A stretch of DNA of 64,000 nt. Source: Circinella umbellata (lineage: Eukaryota; Mucoromycota; Mucoromycetes; Mucorales; Lichtheimiaceae). The stretch spans positions 992,001 to 1,056,000 of the forward strand of contig JAIWNF010000005.1 of NCBI GenBank assembly GCA_025093555.1, in the 5' to 3' direction. The notes under the pieces are model-generated. The model saw only the letters and a program-made list of their open reading frames with translations, did no database searches and was not told the DNA's origin. Below are positions 35,354 to 49,200 of the stretch, in pieces. Every line of letters begins with the position of its first letter. The stretch's first letter is position 1. Position numbers and translations under genes: made by a program.

Positions 35354-37335
35354 TTCAATTACAGCTTAGATCACCTCTCTCATTCTTTCTCTATCTTTTC
35401 TCTCTCTTCATCTACAACTTGAATCGGGGCTTTACATCAAAACCTTCTTTTTTTCTACGGTTTAACCTTGGGTTACATTTTTTTTTTTATCTTGTGAGAG
35501 AACCCGTTCAAAAAAAAGTTTAAGAATATGTGTGAGAAAGACAATAGCATGAAGCATAAAAGATAATAGAGAGAATTTATGAGAAAAAGAAAGAAAGAAA
35601 GAAAGAGATTTAATTACATTTGTTTTTTCTGTGTTGGAGTCACTTATTGCTAAGTGTATTAAAAAAAAAGTTCCCTTATAATCAAAAAGGGGGAGGGAAA
35701 AGAGGAGAAAATTACTTCAAAGTTACTCCGATGATAAACCATAATTATTTTGTATCTTTATACAATAATATCAAGTAATAATTATAATATAGAATAGGAT
35801 GATAATAATAATGATAACTTGTTCATATATTATTATTATTACTTTTTTTTTTATGACAGTGAGAAAAAAAACAAAAAGAGTTATAAATCAATCAAGATTG
35901 CTGACTTTATTTTAATGAGAGAGAATAAAGTAATAACTTCATCTATTCTTTTTTTTTTCTTTTGTTCTTCCCTCTTTATTACATTTGCGAGGTGAAAAAA
36001 AAACAAGATAATAATTATGATTTATATAGTATAGTGACAATGATTACTGTAAATGAATATATATAAAAGTCACTTATCAAAAGATAGAAAGAACATATTA
36101 CATACACAATCGAATGAGATTGAGTAAGTGCAAAAAAAAAAAAATAAAGTTTTATCAAGCGCGGAAGAATCATTTTATGGTTACACTTTTTTGGGGGCTC
36201 GGACCGATTACAAGAGAGCGTTTCTCTTCTGAGTGAAAAGAAGGGGGGAGAGGAGGGAGAAGGAAGAAGGAGATGTTCGAGAAAATGATTTATTGTGATT
36301 ATATTATCGAGATAAAACATTTTCAAATAATAAAAAAAGTAAAGGTGAATGAAAGGATGTAAAACAATAAGTTTTGTTCAATGAAAATTTATGAGGATCT
36401 AATACAACTTTTCTCTATTTATTTACTATAAAGATCCTTTTTTTTTTGGTCAAGTTATAATTATCCTTATAAATATATTACTAATAATTACAGCTTTTTC
36501 TTTTCAACAATCTCTCACTTTTTCTATTTCTCTTTTTCTTCCCCCCCCCCCACTTAACATTTAACGACTTGGAGAAAGATGGAAAATAACATGTTAATAG
36601 TATAAAATGTCATGGAACCAGGTTCCGGGGGCGGACTTGAAGAGTGTCGGAATCCAACAAGTGAAAAAGATTTCGTTGCACTTGTAGAACCTTACTGACG
36701 AATGTCGGTGCATGAGAAAAATACAAACTGTCCCTTTCAAAGAAAAAAAGCGAGGCACACTCACACACACACACATACTCTCTATCATTCTCTATATAGT
36801 ATATGTTATACACACTAATTATTTTTTTCTCTCTCTCACTCTCACTCTCTATTATATTGATAAATAGATTTATATATATATATATATATATATACTGCGT
36901 TAGCTGAATAAAAAAAACCGTAGCATTCTCGTAGCACTTTTTTTTTTTTTTTACCGGTCCAACAATCCAAGTTGAACATAATAACGAGCAACATCAGAGA
37001 ATCTTTTTCACTTCATTCTCTTTCCTTTATCCTAATCTTTTACATAAATCCTCTCTCTCCCTCACCGCAAATCGACAGCAACAAATTCCCTTTACATCCA
37101 TCCCTCTTTCTTACTGTTATTCGCCCCTTCCCTCGTATACTTTCCTGCTAATAATATATATACAAAAAAGCCTCCCCTTCACACTTTTTTTTTACGTATA
37201 TATCACATAAATCCTTTTAATACGTCTTTGAAATACAATCTCTCTTTCTCTCTCTCTCTCTCTCTTTCCAAATCCTCCTTGCGAATCAAACCTCTCTCAA
37301 TCGTTATATATCTCTCTCTTCCTATTTATTAAAAG

Positions 37336-38671
37336 ATGAACAACCTTGTCTTGAATTCCGAATACATGAATGATTATCATCATCATCAACATCAATATCC
37401 TAAAATGACGGCAGATCAGCCCATCATGTACCATCCAGGTAAAAAAAACAAAAAAAATAGCATAGTGAATTTTTTTTTATTATGCTCGATAAGAAAATTT
37501 CTCACAACCTAAAGAGATAGAACCTTTTTAACTAACCTCACCTTACTTTTTTTTTTCTTCAAAAAAAACACATACACTATGTACATATTTAATTATCAAT
37601 GTAATATAATATAAATATTATATCTATTGAAAAAAAAAAAGGTTCGCCTTCATTTTACATGAATCCCATGGCAACAACGCCTACAACTGCTTCGTCACCA
37701 CCTCAGTCAGTTGTTGGTAACGGTACTACTATGTATTACGATCAAGCAGTGATGGGTAGTCCAGACTCGTTCATGTCCGGCATGTCACCATCTACTCCAC
37801 CATCATCTGCTTTATCACATAAACCAGCTGAACCTCCCATGTTAGTTGCTTCGTCATCGTCTTCTACGACAACTTCATCATCATCATCTTCAGCTTATTT
37901 AAATCAAACGATCGCCAAGGCAGCATCTTTGCCGGAATCATTTTATCCCGAGTTTCTTCAATACTCCAAAGAATCATTCGAGCAACCACAATGTGCTCAG
38001 AATCGTAATAAAAAGAGACGTTGTATGGAAGACGAAGAGTCTTCATCGCCTCAACCTGAAGACCTTCAACAACAACAACAAAATTTACAACAAGGTGTTG
38101 TTGATGAAGAAGCTGCTGCTGCTGCGTATGTATTATTATTAGAAAAAAAAATTTTTTTTGTATCTCATGTCATATAATTATACTCATTTTTATTTATTTT
38201 TATATATTTTATTTAGTCAAGGTAATATGTCTACTGCTGAAATGCGAAGACAAATTCATATCCAATCTGAACAAAAACGCCGTGCTCAAATTAAAGACGG
38301 TTTTGAAGATTTACGGAATGAACTTCCTGCTTGTCTTAACAAAAAGATGAGTAAAGTAGCATTATTACATCGCAGTAAGTAATATTTTTTGTTCTATTGT
38401 GAAAAGAAAAAGATTGGAAGTGGGATAAGAGAAAGTAGTCTAGGAACGGGGCATACATGGGGGGTCTAAGTAAGATGAATAAATAACACATAGTTTTCAT
38501 TTTATAGCTGTTCAACATATTCAACATCTTAAGAGTACACAAATGACCATTTTAGCTGAACTTGAACGATTGGTACATGAAAATGAACAACTTCGTAAGT
38601 TTCAAGAAGGTGTATTGCAAAAACAAGCATTGGAAAATATGAACATGTATTCTTCCATGAGCAATATGTAA
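37336..38671 (+). CDS. bHLH-leucine-zipper transcription factor (Max/Mlx-type)
   Basis: Four exons: 37336-37438, 37642-38125, 38217-38374 and 38508-38671, closing at 302 aa. Residues 1-195 are low complexity (His-, Ser-, Gln-rich; probable activation/disordered region) with a basic patch KKRR at about 160. The bHLH lies at about 205-260. Its basic region RRQIHIQSEQKRRAQIKDGF keeps the H-x3-E-x3-R contacts for E-box CANNTG DNA, then helix 1, loop, and helix 2 (SKVALLHRTVQHIQHLK). A short leucine-zipper-like helix follows (LAELERLVHENEQLRKF). It acts in the nucleus as a dimer (family knowledge). The closest types by eye are Max/Mlx/Mondo. An intron splits helix 2. The long pyrimidine-rich leader suggests complex transcriptional control. 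Confidence 0.88.
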
Positions 38672-41600
38672 ATTTTATTATTATCCTTTTTCATGCTACC
38701 TTTTCTTTTTATTACAATTCAAGCACTTTTTCTCAACTTTATATCAAGCACAAGCAAACTCTTTTTTTTTTTATTTGTAACGTTTTCCTTTTTCTTTTTT
38801 TTTTTACCATAATTTTGCATTTTACCTTTTTCTCCCTTTTACAAGTCAAACCTTACTTTTTTATTTTCTCCAAGCAACTTTCAAATCATTTCTTTTTTCA
38901 TGCCCCCCGACTCTTTTTTTTTTCTTTTCTTTTTATATAGCACAAACAAAAAACCCATTTCCCCCTTTTCAATTTTGTTTACCTTTTCCATAATTTGTCG
39001 ATATGTTTTTCTTTATTATTTCTAATTGACAAAACAAGCTCAAAACAATTTAATGCCCCCCCATAAACTCCCACTCTCCCAAACCACACACCCCTTTCCC
39101 CAAGCTTTTTTTTTTTCTGTTTTTTTTTTGTTTTTTTTATAGATCTCTCAACAAACAACAAAACAGCAAAAAGAAAAAAAAATTAACCTATTTTTTTTTT
39201 GTGTATATCCCTTAATTGTTTCTTTTTATTTCATTATATCTCGAGGGATTATATACATATTCCACAAAAAAAAAAACCTTTTTTTTTTTCCTTTTCTATC
39301 TTCCCTTAATTTATAAGTTGGACATAGTACCCATTTATTTTCTTTTTAGGCATTTAATTTTCACTTTTTATTTTTTTTCTTCTACTTTTTATTTTTTATT
39401 TGTTTTTAATTATTATATAAAAAAACATAAATGAAAAAAAAATATTTCATCAATAACAAAACTAGTTTATATTGAATGTTTAAGTGGTTTTTGTTGTATT
39501 CATTCTCATTTGATGTTTTATGGTACCTATATTCAAGACATTTATCTTTGTAACACATGTCACCAACCCGTCAAATAAAAAGAAAATTCCCTTCTTTCAA
39601 CTAATTCAAACAACTATTTAATAATAATACCGACTCGAACTTATTACTTATCCGACCTTTTTCATAAAATACTATCTTTTTTTTATGCTCCGTTTCCTCC
39701 TCCCTCTCCCCCCCTTCTTACCTATCATATGTTTTAACACATTAAAGTAAGTTGTAATAGTTAATAAAATTGTTTCGGTTCCACCGAGATTACAAGCTTT
39801 TCGTCTTCTTCGGATATTCTATCTATATTTGTATTAGAGCGGAAAATAGATTATTACAAAAAGGAGAAAAGGAGGGGGAGGAAGTAGAGAATTAGGGAAA
39901 ATCGGCTTATTGGTCCCCAAAGACATTATATCTTTTATTAGTGGTGTTTAATGGGAGTTAATTATTTAGTGTCATCGATGTAGTACATTATTTTTATGCA
40001 GTGAAACTTGATTTATTTTGGCATATCATAACATGTAATATTTTTTTTTATATATAATACTCTTCTTCTCCGCTGAAAAAAAAGGAAGTTGATATATAAT
40101 AGTGAGTTGACTCTATCTAGTAATAATGGGTAGCGGTAGTAGTATTTATTAAGAACGAATCAATCTTATTTATTAGACATAATATAATTCCTATATATAT
40201 ATGTATATATATTACAATACAACGAGTAGTGTATTTGTTAATTAATATGAATGAAACTCCCAGCATAATGTTCATTGTTGCTAGGTAATACTTGTTGCTA
40301 GGTAATACTTGTTGCTAGGTAATACTTGCTACTAGGTAATAGAATATATTATTAAAGCATATAATGTGAAATCTGATAAGCCCAACATCATAATAGTAGT
40401 TTTCTTTCTTTCTTTTTTAATCAAAGGTGTATGTATTACACACAAAAAAAAAATCTATCAATCACTTTGTGTAATCAAGTCAAATGTACTTACAGGACCA
40501 TTATAGCCGTTTAGTTGTTATGATGGTAAGTGGGAGCTATGAATTGATCACCCCCTTCGTGTAACATGGTTACTTTGTTAGTTGTTATTTAGGAGTTTGG
40601 CAAAAATATATGCATACTTTTTAAGTGAATATGTGAATTAGTAGTGTGGACGTGCGCTTACGTATTTTATATTACTATAATCAATACAATACTATTTTAA
40701 ACAATCATAGAGAGAGTCTTACACGGCTAACCGAACATTGAAGAGCTCTTAATAAATATATTATCACTAAACGTCATTAATATAATTAATTATATTTTTT
40801 TTTACCCAAAGAAGAAAGAAAGTTGAGTTTTTTTTTTCTTAAAAAGATTATGTATCACACGATTCCTCGAATCTGACATATATTTTATTGAGTTTATAAT
40901 ACAAAGCTCTGTTGTAGTCATTGACGTTACAGTGATTTTATTTTACCACGAGGGGCATAATTTACATAAATATCAACTAAACCTTTGACCAATGGTAAGT
41001 TAGTTATCATATAATAGTAAGTTATTTTAAAAATGGGACTTGTACATAAATATTTATTTACAACTTGTTTGAAAAAAATAAAGGGGACACTATTATAATT
41101 CCGTCCAATCTATAACCTATTACTTTTTTTTATTACATTATGCTGTATTCTATCTTTAGTTCAATTACTCGTTATTAATACACTTTATTTTTATTTGAAA
41201 CCCTTGTTTTTACATATTATTTACAAAGGCCATTAAAAAACACAAAAATAAAATAAAATAAAAGACTCAGTCATAGCAAATAAAGTTCAAAATACCTGTT
41301 CAAAACGAATATATTAGGACTGTTCATGAATAATGACCTCTGAATTTTCAATACATACTAGATACTATATCTTTTTCTTAAGATTACATTATCTGTATTG
41401 AGCATTTACCATCAGGGTATTTTGAATCCACTCACATCAATGGTTTTTTTTTTTACTCAATATGGTTTATTCTAACACAAGTAAAATACATTATTGCATG
41501 ATACTTATAATGGCGCTCTTGCTACTAGAAATGTATGTATCGCCTAATACAGTAATGACTTTTTAGAACTGTGTAGCTTAATCCGATTTTCACAACAAAA

Positions 41601-41818
41601 AAAAAACAGAAAAAGCAAAACTCATATTTTTCTCTACGTATAACAAATACTTTGTAAAAGGATAAAAAATGTGTTTATATATTTGATGTTTTATTGAAGA
41701 AAGAAAAAGAAAAATATAATTCATAAAAGTAATGTAATACAATTATATTCAAAATAAACTTTTTTTTTTAGTGTCTTGCAACTACTTGTATAAAATTCTT
41801 CATAATTAAACTAATACC
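38672..41818. other. Noncoding region downstream of the bHLH gene
   Basis: 3.1 kb without a supportable gene. The first 750 bp are extremely pyrimidine-rich on the plus strand (probable 3' UTR and beyond). A 17-bp minisatellite lies at 40277-40341. Remaining sequence is AT-rich with no coding signal. Confidence 0.5.
40277..40341. repeat. 17-bp minisatellite
   Basis: Three perfect copies of GTTGCTAGGTAATACTT plus a diverged partial fourth copy in direct tandem. It lies in noncoding DNA. No function is suggested. Confidence 0.85.
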
Positions 41819-44800
41819 CTACATCACACTAACTGGACCAGAAGAAGAAGGTTCTTCCGTTGTTGGTTGATCATTTTCATGCATTAATGCACGTAAATTA
41901 TTAAGTAAATTTATCATTTGTTCTGTCATTACTGGAAGATTTGCACGTGATGATGCTATCACTTTATCCATTCGAGCATCAAAATCTGTATCACTATGTA
42001 TATAAATATATAAAGTTCATTTTTATTGTTGTTTATTATCAAGGTTTTTTTTTGTCCCTCGCCAAAAAATAAAAAGATAACAATGTAGCTTACTTGTCAG
42101 ATCCTTTGAACTGTTTCACCAAATTAGTCATTTGTTCAATAACTTCTGAAGATAAAATATCATTTGGTAAAATTGTAATTGGACAAGCAAATGGAATACC
42201 TATTTTTTTTTAAGATTTTATGTTAATAAGATATAATAATTTTTAATAGCCAATACAATTATTATTTTCAATATATATATTTACCTTGATTCTTTCGATG
42301 TTGTTCAATATGAACATATTGTATTCGGGAAATATCACCTTCAAATGCAAATGATGGATTTACAATAATTCCAATGAATGGTTCAACACCTGTTGTATCA
42401 TCTCGAAAGAGTGTCTATATAATAATAATTATAATTATTATTATTTAAATAAATCGTAAATAAATATTAAATATATATATATATATATATATATTACCTG
42501 ATAAAGCTGTTGGTATTCTATATCACGAACACTTGGATTTGGTTCAAATGTTGGATGAGAATGATACCAACCAACTACTGAAAGACCTTTATGAGCAAAT
42601 ACTTCTCGTGCTTTCATTTCTGATTCTGGATCCATTTCACACTATATAAAATGATTATTAATTACTCAAAGTTAAAGAAAAAATTAAAGTTAAAAATATA
42701 CCTCAATATCTGTACTACTAGTTCCACGACAAGGGAAAACACATTCAACATAAAGTTTTCGCTCTTCATGTACATATCGACCCCCCAATAAACCAATAAT
42801 TTCAGTATATGATAAGTGAGAATGAAAATCCATCATAAGCTTTTTTGTTATATATATCAGAAATATAATATATAATTTGGTATTAGTTTTTTTTCTAATA
42901 TATATATATATAATAAGCTAATAATAAATAGATTAAATTTTTTAAAAAAATACTTTACCAAAGCATTACTAGCAACGTCAACATGAAATGGCGGATTGAT
43001 ATCAGTATATTCTTCCACAGGTATAAGACAAAATGGATCATCCGTATCACGTGAACCATTTTCATCATAATAATGTTGAGGTTTTTTGGTAACACGTCTT
43101 GGTCGTGGTTTGTTTCTTCCATTACCTTTGGTATTCGAACGTCCATCATAATCATCATCAGGTCTACATTGAAAATAATATTGTTAGATGTCAAAAAAAA
43201 AGATTTATTTCCCCTATCATATACACTTATTCCTTCATATTAGTAAATTTACATCGAGAAACTTTATTATATTTACCTTGATTTACGTTTCTGAAAACTG
43301 AATGACGTTATATATATCAAGAGCCAGTTAAATACTTATTAATCTACACTGTATTAACATTTGGAAATGTTATTTTAACATTATACACTTACGTTTCGTT
43401 ACCATCATCTTCACCATCTGATTCTTCATAATAAAAATAACCTCGTCTCGACGATGATGATGATGATGAAGTAGTTTGAACGCGTCTTGGAGCTCGAGGT
43501 TTTGTATTAGTTACACAACCGACATTAATAGCTTTTATCTTTTCAAGATAAGCATGAACACGTCCAATAGCATTTACATCACCACAATCTTTTAAGCTTT
43601 TACGTGCAGCAGTTTTAGTCATATATTCTGGTTTATAAACACGATGCCAACTATCCAAAATATGATTTCGAATTTTCATGTAACGTTCAGGTGATTTAGC
43701 ACTAGATTTCGAGTCACAAAACCATTCAGGGTTATTCTTTTTTTCATCTTCAGTAATTATATTTCTGTCAAGGTGATGACATTCCTCTTCATTATCTTCT
43801 TTTTCTTCTTGTGACTTGAATATATAATTATATGTTATTTAAATTAGTTATTCTTTTTTTTTCTTTGATCAAATATATATATATATATATTACTTACAAC
43901 AAAAGTATTATTGTTCGTCATAACATTATCATTCTTATTCTCGTTATTATCAGCCGTAGTGATAATAGTATTTTCATCTTGTGAAATATTGAAAGTATTA
44001 TCATTCAAAGAAATACCCTGATTTACTGCTATTGAGGTTACTTGTTCTTCAGAAAAAAGTGGACCAGGTTGTGGTGAAGAAGGTGGTTCAGATGTTTCCA
44101 TCATTGTCATGGGTGTTGTTAAAGTTTTTTCTTGCCATGATTCTTTATTTTTTTTAATCTTTTTATTATCAGTTTCGGATTTATTTACTGTTGGTTGATT
44201 AGGAACATTTTCATCCATCTAAAAGTATATATAAAATGATAAATTAGGAAAAAGAAGAAGATGAAGAAGAAGATAAGAGGGAGTAAAAAAAAAGGGGGGG
44301 AGAGGGAGGGACAAAAGTATATTTTAGAGGCGTTTTTTTTATTGTTTATTGTTTTTTTTTCTTTACCTTTTCAGTCAATAGCCAATGACGTGCATGGTTT
44401 TTACATTGAAGTGGGTTTCGTGTTTTGACACGCTCGGAGATAGCTATCCATTTTCCATAACCAAACTCCAACTATATATATAAAAGCACAAGAGAATGAT
44501 TTGTTTGATAAGTTTATAATGATCAGTAAAAATAAAATAAAAAAAATAATATATTACCAATCCTTTTTGTAAGAGTAAATCTTCTTCATCTGTCCAACGC
44601 CTATTATGTGAAGGAAGTGCTATTGATGACGTTTCTATTAAATAATAATGATAAATTAATTTTTATGTAGTCAAAAACATAAAAAAAAAAAAAAACGATC
44701 CACTAATAATAAATTACCTTGATGTTTTCGACTTGTTGATAATGTTTTTTCAGATTGTGATGAACTATCTTCTTGTTCATATTGTTGATTTGATAATATT

Positions 44801-45312
44801 GTTGGTGACGTGGCTATTGTTGTTTCAGTGTCCTTTGTCATAGTAGTTGTAATAGTAGTATCAAATTTTTGTTCTTGTTGTTCTTGCTGTTCTGTTGAAA
44901 TTGTTGTTATTTGTGGTTGTTGACTTAGTTCTTGTTCTACTTCTTGCGTATGTTGAAAATGAGAATGATGAGGCTCTTCATATGAGAGCTGAAGTGGTGG
45001 TGGTGATTGTGTAGTATAATACATACTTCCTATAAGAGAAGATGGGTCAGTAATAGATGTACCTGGATTTGTAGTAGTAGATTCAATATGGTGATGATGA
45101 TGATGATGAAAAGGAGAAGATGTTAGTTGTTGTGTTGTTATTGCTGTTGTATTTGAATGATGTTGTTCATGTTGAGTCATAAACTTTGTATTAGAAGCTG
45201 AAGACATAATAACAGAAGATGTCAAAAGGTCTTGCATGTTATCTGCAGTACAATAATTTGGATCTTCCATTGTTGGATGATGATGATTAAATGGATTATT
45301 CATATTTTCCAT
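41819..45312 (-). CDS. MYSM1: MYSM1-type histone H2A deubiquitinase (SANT-SWIRM-MPN)
   Basis: JAMM metalloprotease of the MYSM1/2A-DUB type, which removes ubiquitin from histone H2A in animals. Twelve exons close at 812 aa: 44718-45312, 44558-44634, 44367-44471, 43898-44218, 43393-43814, 43277-43297 (a 21-nt microexon), 42959-43163, 42702-42839, 42498-42641, 42285-42414, 42094-42199 and 41819-41993. Residues 1-200 are Gln/His/Ser-rich. SANT/Myb lies at about 209-258 ([18 protein letters not shown] and W at 240). SWIRM is at about 394-470 (NPEWF ... [20 protein letters not shown]). MPN starts near 570. JAMM residues are complete: E595, H655-S-H657, S665 and D668 ([15 protein letters not shown]). 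The microexon also adds a basic QKRKSR patch. Confidence 0.88.
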
Positions 45313-46218
45313 CCGCTTTTTTTTCTTATTAAAGCAAAAAATAAAAGAAAAAATAAAAGAAAGAAAAAGAAAGAAAAAAAAGGCTGGTCCTCTGTTTTTT
45401 TTTTTTTTGACAGTAAAGTTAAAAGTAAGAGGGAAAAAAAAGGCTTTGCGTGCGTAAGATGTGTGTGGGTGAAAAAGAGAGTTTGAAAAAAAAAAGTTAT
45501 TGTTTATGGTAAATCTAGCCCATTGGTTAAGAGATATGATACATTAACAACAACAACAAAAACAAAAACAACATAGAGCCTTTATATTATTATGACAACA
45601 ATAAGATAAAAATGTTCCCAGTTCAAGGTACCACATACACTCTTTTTTTTTCCTTCTAACTCTTGTAACAAACAACAGGCACCTAAAAAAAACCTGTTTT
45701 TAGGCCGCCTGCATTCACTTATTTCGCACATGTAAAAAGGTTTTTGTTCTTTCGAGGAGGGGGGTGAAAGTTATTTTTTTTTTGGGGGGGGGAGGGGGTG
45801 GCAATAACTTTTGAGAAAATTATTTGCATAAACAAACAAAAAAAAATAAAATAACAGCCAATGAAAATCATTTTTACTTTCTTTTCGGTCCTTTCTTCTA
45901 AATGGCTTTAAATGTTAATCAAAAAAAAAACTTGTTATCTACAAGAAAATTTGAACCCTTTTGAAAAGAATGTTTTACTCATTTCTATTAACAATGATGA
46001 CATCAAGTTTCCATTATAATAATTATTATTATTGATAATATAAATATATATCGTAAACTGAAACCAAAAAAAAAAAAATCATGGATCCAGTAGCTCGGTG
46101 AATATTTTAATGATTGTCATACCCATCGTTTTAACTATTTTGTGTTATATGTGTACTTCTTCCCTTTCTTTTTTTGATCTTTTTTTTTTTTTTGATCTAA
46201 TACATTAAAAGAAAAAAG
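45313..46218. promoter_or_regulatory. Divergent intergenic region deubiquitinase / H+-ATPase
   Basis: 906 bp between two divergent start codons. It contains purine-rich and homopolymer tracts, a G-run (45783-45797) and a hairpin-capable CCTAAAAA ... TTTTTAGG at about 45682-45704. The strong H+-ATPase promoter is expected near 46100-46218, where a pyrimidine-rich leader precedes the ATG. No TATA box is claimed. Confidence 0.5.
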
Positions 46219-49200
46219 ATGGCAGACGATCCTGAAAAAGCTGCCGCTGCTGCCGCTGCTACAGCAGCTCAAGGTGCATCTACTTCAAGACCAAGTGACG
46301 AGTCTAAAGTACGTCCATCACATGAAACAACGACAACAACTCTTAGATCTTCAAGCAATCAACCTAGTCGTGTTCAAGATAATAATAATGATAAAGAATT
46401 AAATGAAAAAGCTCCACCACAACAACATGGAAGTTTCCCACCATTAAAAGATATTCCTATTGAACAACTTTATGATCATGATCATTATGATTTAACAAAG
46501 ATGGAACCAACGGATTTATTTCGTCTATTAGAGTATGTTATTTATCATGATCATCATTAACTTTACAAATATTATATAATTGTTTGTACAGCTTTAATAA
46601 CTTTAAATTTTCCATTTAATAATATAGAACAACTACAGATGGATTAACTTCACAAGAAGCTGAAGCTCGTATGCAACATTTTGGACCGAATCGTATTCAA
46701 GAAAAAGAGCAAAACCCTATCTTACAATTTTTAGGATTTATGTGGAACCCCTTGTCGTGGGTCATGGAAGCTGCTGCTATTGTTGCTATTGGTGTATCCA
46801 ATGGTGGAGGACGTCCTCCAGATTATCCTGATTTTATTGGTATTGTTATCCTTCTTTTAGCCAATTCTATTATCGGTTTTTTGGAAGAACGACAAGCTGG
46901 TAATGCAGTTAAAGCTTTAATGGAGTCTTTAGCACCCGAAGCTAAAGTTAAACGTGATGGAGAATGGAAATCGATTGAAGCTTCTGATTTGGTGCCAGGT
47001 GATGTCATTGCTACCAAATTAGGTGATGTGATTCCTGCAGATGGTCGACTTATCCGTGCTCATGGTGAAGTCTCTATTGATCAAGCTGCTTTGACAGGTG
47101 AATCTTTACCTGTGACTAAAGATGCAGGTGATGAAGTATTTTCTGGTTCAACCATGAAACAAGGTGAAGCAGAAGCTATTGTTATTGGTACTGGATCAAA
47201 TACATTCTTCGGTCGTGCTGCTCGATTGGTAGGTGAAGCCAATGAAGGTATTGGTCATTTACAAACAATTTTGGCCAAAATCGGTAATTTCTGTTTGTGC
47301 AGTATCGGTATCTTTTTAGTCGTGGAAATTCTAGTCATGTATGCTGCTTATCGGTACGCTTATCGACGTGGTATTGATAATATTTTGGTGTTGCTCATTG
47401 GTGGTATTCCTATTGCTATGCCAACAGTCTTGTCAGTCACTTTGGCGATCGGTGCTAAGCAATTGGCTGAACACAAAGCTATTGTTACTCGTATTACCGC
47501 TATTGAAGAAATGGCTGCTGTTACTATTCTTTGTTCTGATAAAACTGGTACTTTGACCTTGAATAAGTTGATTGTGGATCAACCTACTTTACGTACATAT
47601 ACATCGGATTACAGTGTGGAAGATGTAATGCGTGTTGCTGCGTATGCTTCACGAATGGAAAATCAAGACGCTATTGATTTTTGTATCGTCAATGCACTCA
47701 AGGATCCCAAAGCTGCACGTGAAGGTATTGACGAGCTTGAGTTTAAACCATTTAACCCAGTCATCAAACGAACAGAAATTACGTATAGACGAGAATCTGA
47801 TGGAAAGGTATTCCGCGCTACCAAGGGTATGTCACATTTTGTTTTGGACTTGTGTACACGTGACAAGGACGAAGCACAAATCAAGGCATTAAATGATGAT
47901 GTGGATGAATTTGCTAGAAGAGGTCTTCGTGCATTAGCCGTTGCTATCGATGAAGTACCCAGTGGCGAGGTAGATGGTGAAGGCCTTGGATTCCGTCTCA
48001 TCGGTTTGTTACCTATTTATGATCCACCACGATCTGACACCAAAGAAACAATTGATCGAGCTATTGAATTAGGTGTACAAGTCAAGATGATTACAGGTGA
48101 TCAGTTGGCTATTGCTAAAGAAACAGGTCGTCGTCTTGGAATGGGTGATAATATGTTTCTTTCTACTACACTCAAAGAAGGCCCTCCAGCTGGTAGTGGG
48201 TATTCTTCTGTGGATGAATTGGTCATGGGTGCTGATGGTTTTGCTGGTGTTTATCCAGAACACAAGTATGAAATTGTCGAGAGATTACAAAATATGGGAC
48301 ATATGGTGGCCATGACGGGTGATGGTGTTAATGATGCTCCTGCTCTTTCCAAGGCTAATGTAGGCGTTGCTGTTGCTGATGCATCAGATGCTGCACGATC
48401 AGCTGCTGATATCGTGTTGACTGAACCTGGTTTATCCGTTATTATTGAAGCATTGATTAATTCTCGACAAATTTTCCAACGTGCTCGTAATTATTCCATG
48501 TATACATGTTCCGTTACAATCCGTATTGTTGTCGGTTTTTCCATCATGGTATTTGCCTTTCAATTCGACTTTCCTCCATTTATGGTACTGATTTTAGCCA
48601 TGTTGAACGATGGTACCATCATGACTATTTCCAAAGATCGTGTAAAGCCTTCTCCTCATCCAGATCAATGGAATTTGTTTGAAATTTTCTCTTATGCAAT
48701 TGTTTATGGTATTTATTTGGCAGCCTCCACGATTGCCTTTTTCGCTACCATTTACTATACCACATTTTTCCATCGTAAATTTGGTCTCGAACAATTTGAT
48801 TCACCAAACCATCGAAAATTACATTCAATTATTTATTTACAAGTATCAACTATTTCTCAAGCATTGATTTTTATCACAAGATCTCAAGGTTGGTTCTTTA
48901 CTGAACGTCCTTCAATTCTTCTCATGTGTGCATTTGTTGTGGCTCAATTGGTTGCTACGTTTATTTCCGTTTATGCCAACTGGGGTTTTACGGAAATTGA
49001 AGGATGTGGTTGGCATTGGGCTGGTGTTGCCTGGATATGGAATTTTATTTGGTTTTGTCCTTTGGATATTGTCAAGTTTGGTATGCAACGTATCTTTGAC
49101 CGACGTAAAGTGGGCCCAGAAGAAGCATTACATCATGCTCCTTCTCGCCGAGCTTCTGCGATATCGACATCCACATCATCTCGTTACTATTCTCGTCGTT

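Larger units (their letters stand above)
33936..37335. other. Long noncoding region upstream of the bHLH gene
   Basis: This 3.4 kb region has no supportable ORF. It contains a hairpin followed by a long T-run (34560-34598), an interrupted palindrome (35332-35353), G-run and C-run tracts (34960-34972, 36541-36552), CT microsatellites (37237-37266) and a TA repeat (36872-36894). The last ~350 bp before the bHLH ATG are pyrimidine-rich and probably the 5' UTR and core promoter. Confidence 0.45.

Noticed and set aside
40277..40341. Short regularly spaced repeats considered as a CRISPR-like array
   Set aside because: The copies are contiguous 17-bp units without spacers and the genome is eukaryotic, so it is a simple minisatellite.
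43277..43290. 14-nt version of the deubiquitinase microexon
   Set aside because: It would shift the frame of the following exon. The 21-nt version using the preceding CAG, or skipping, keeps the frame.
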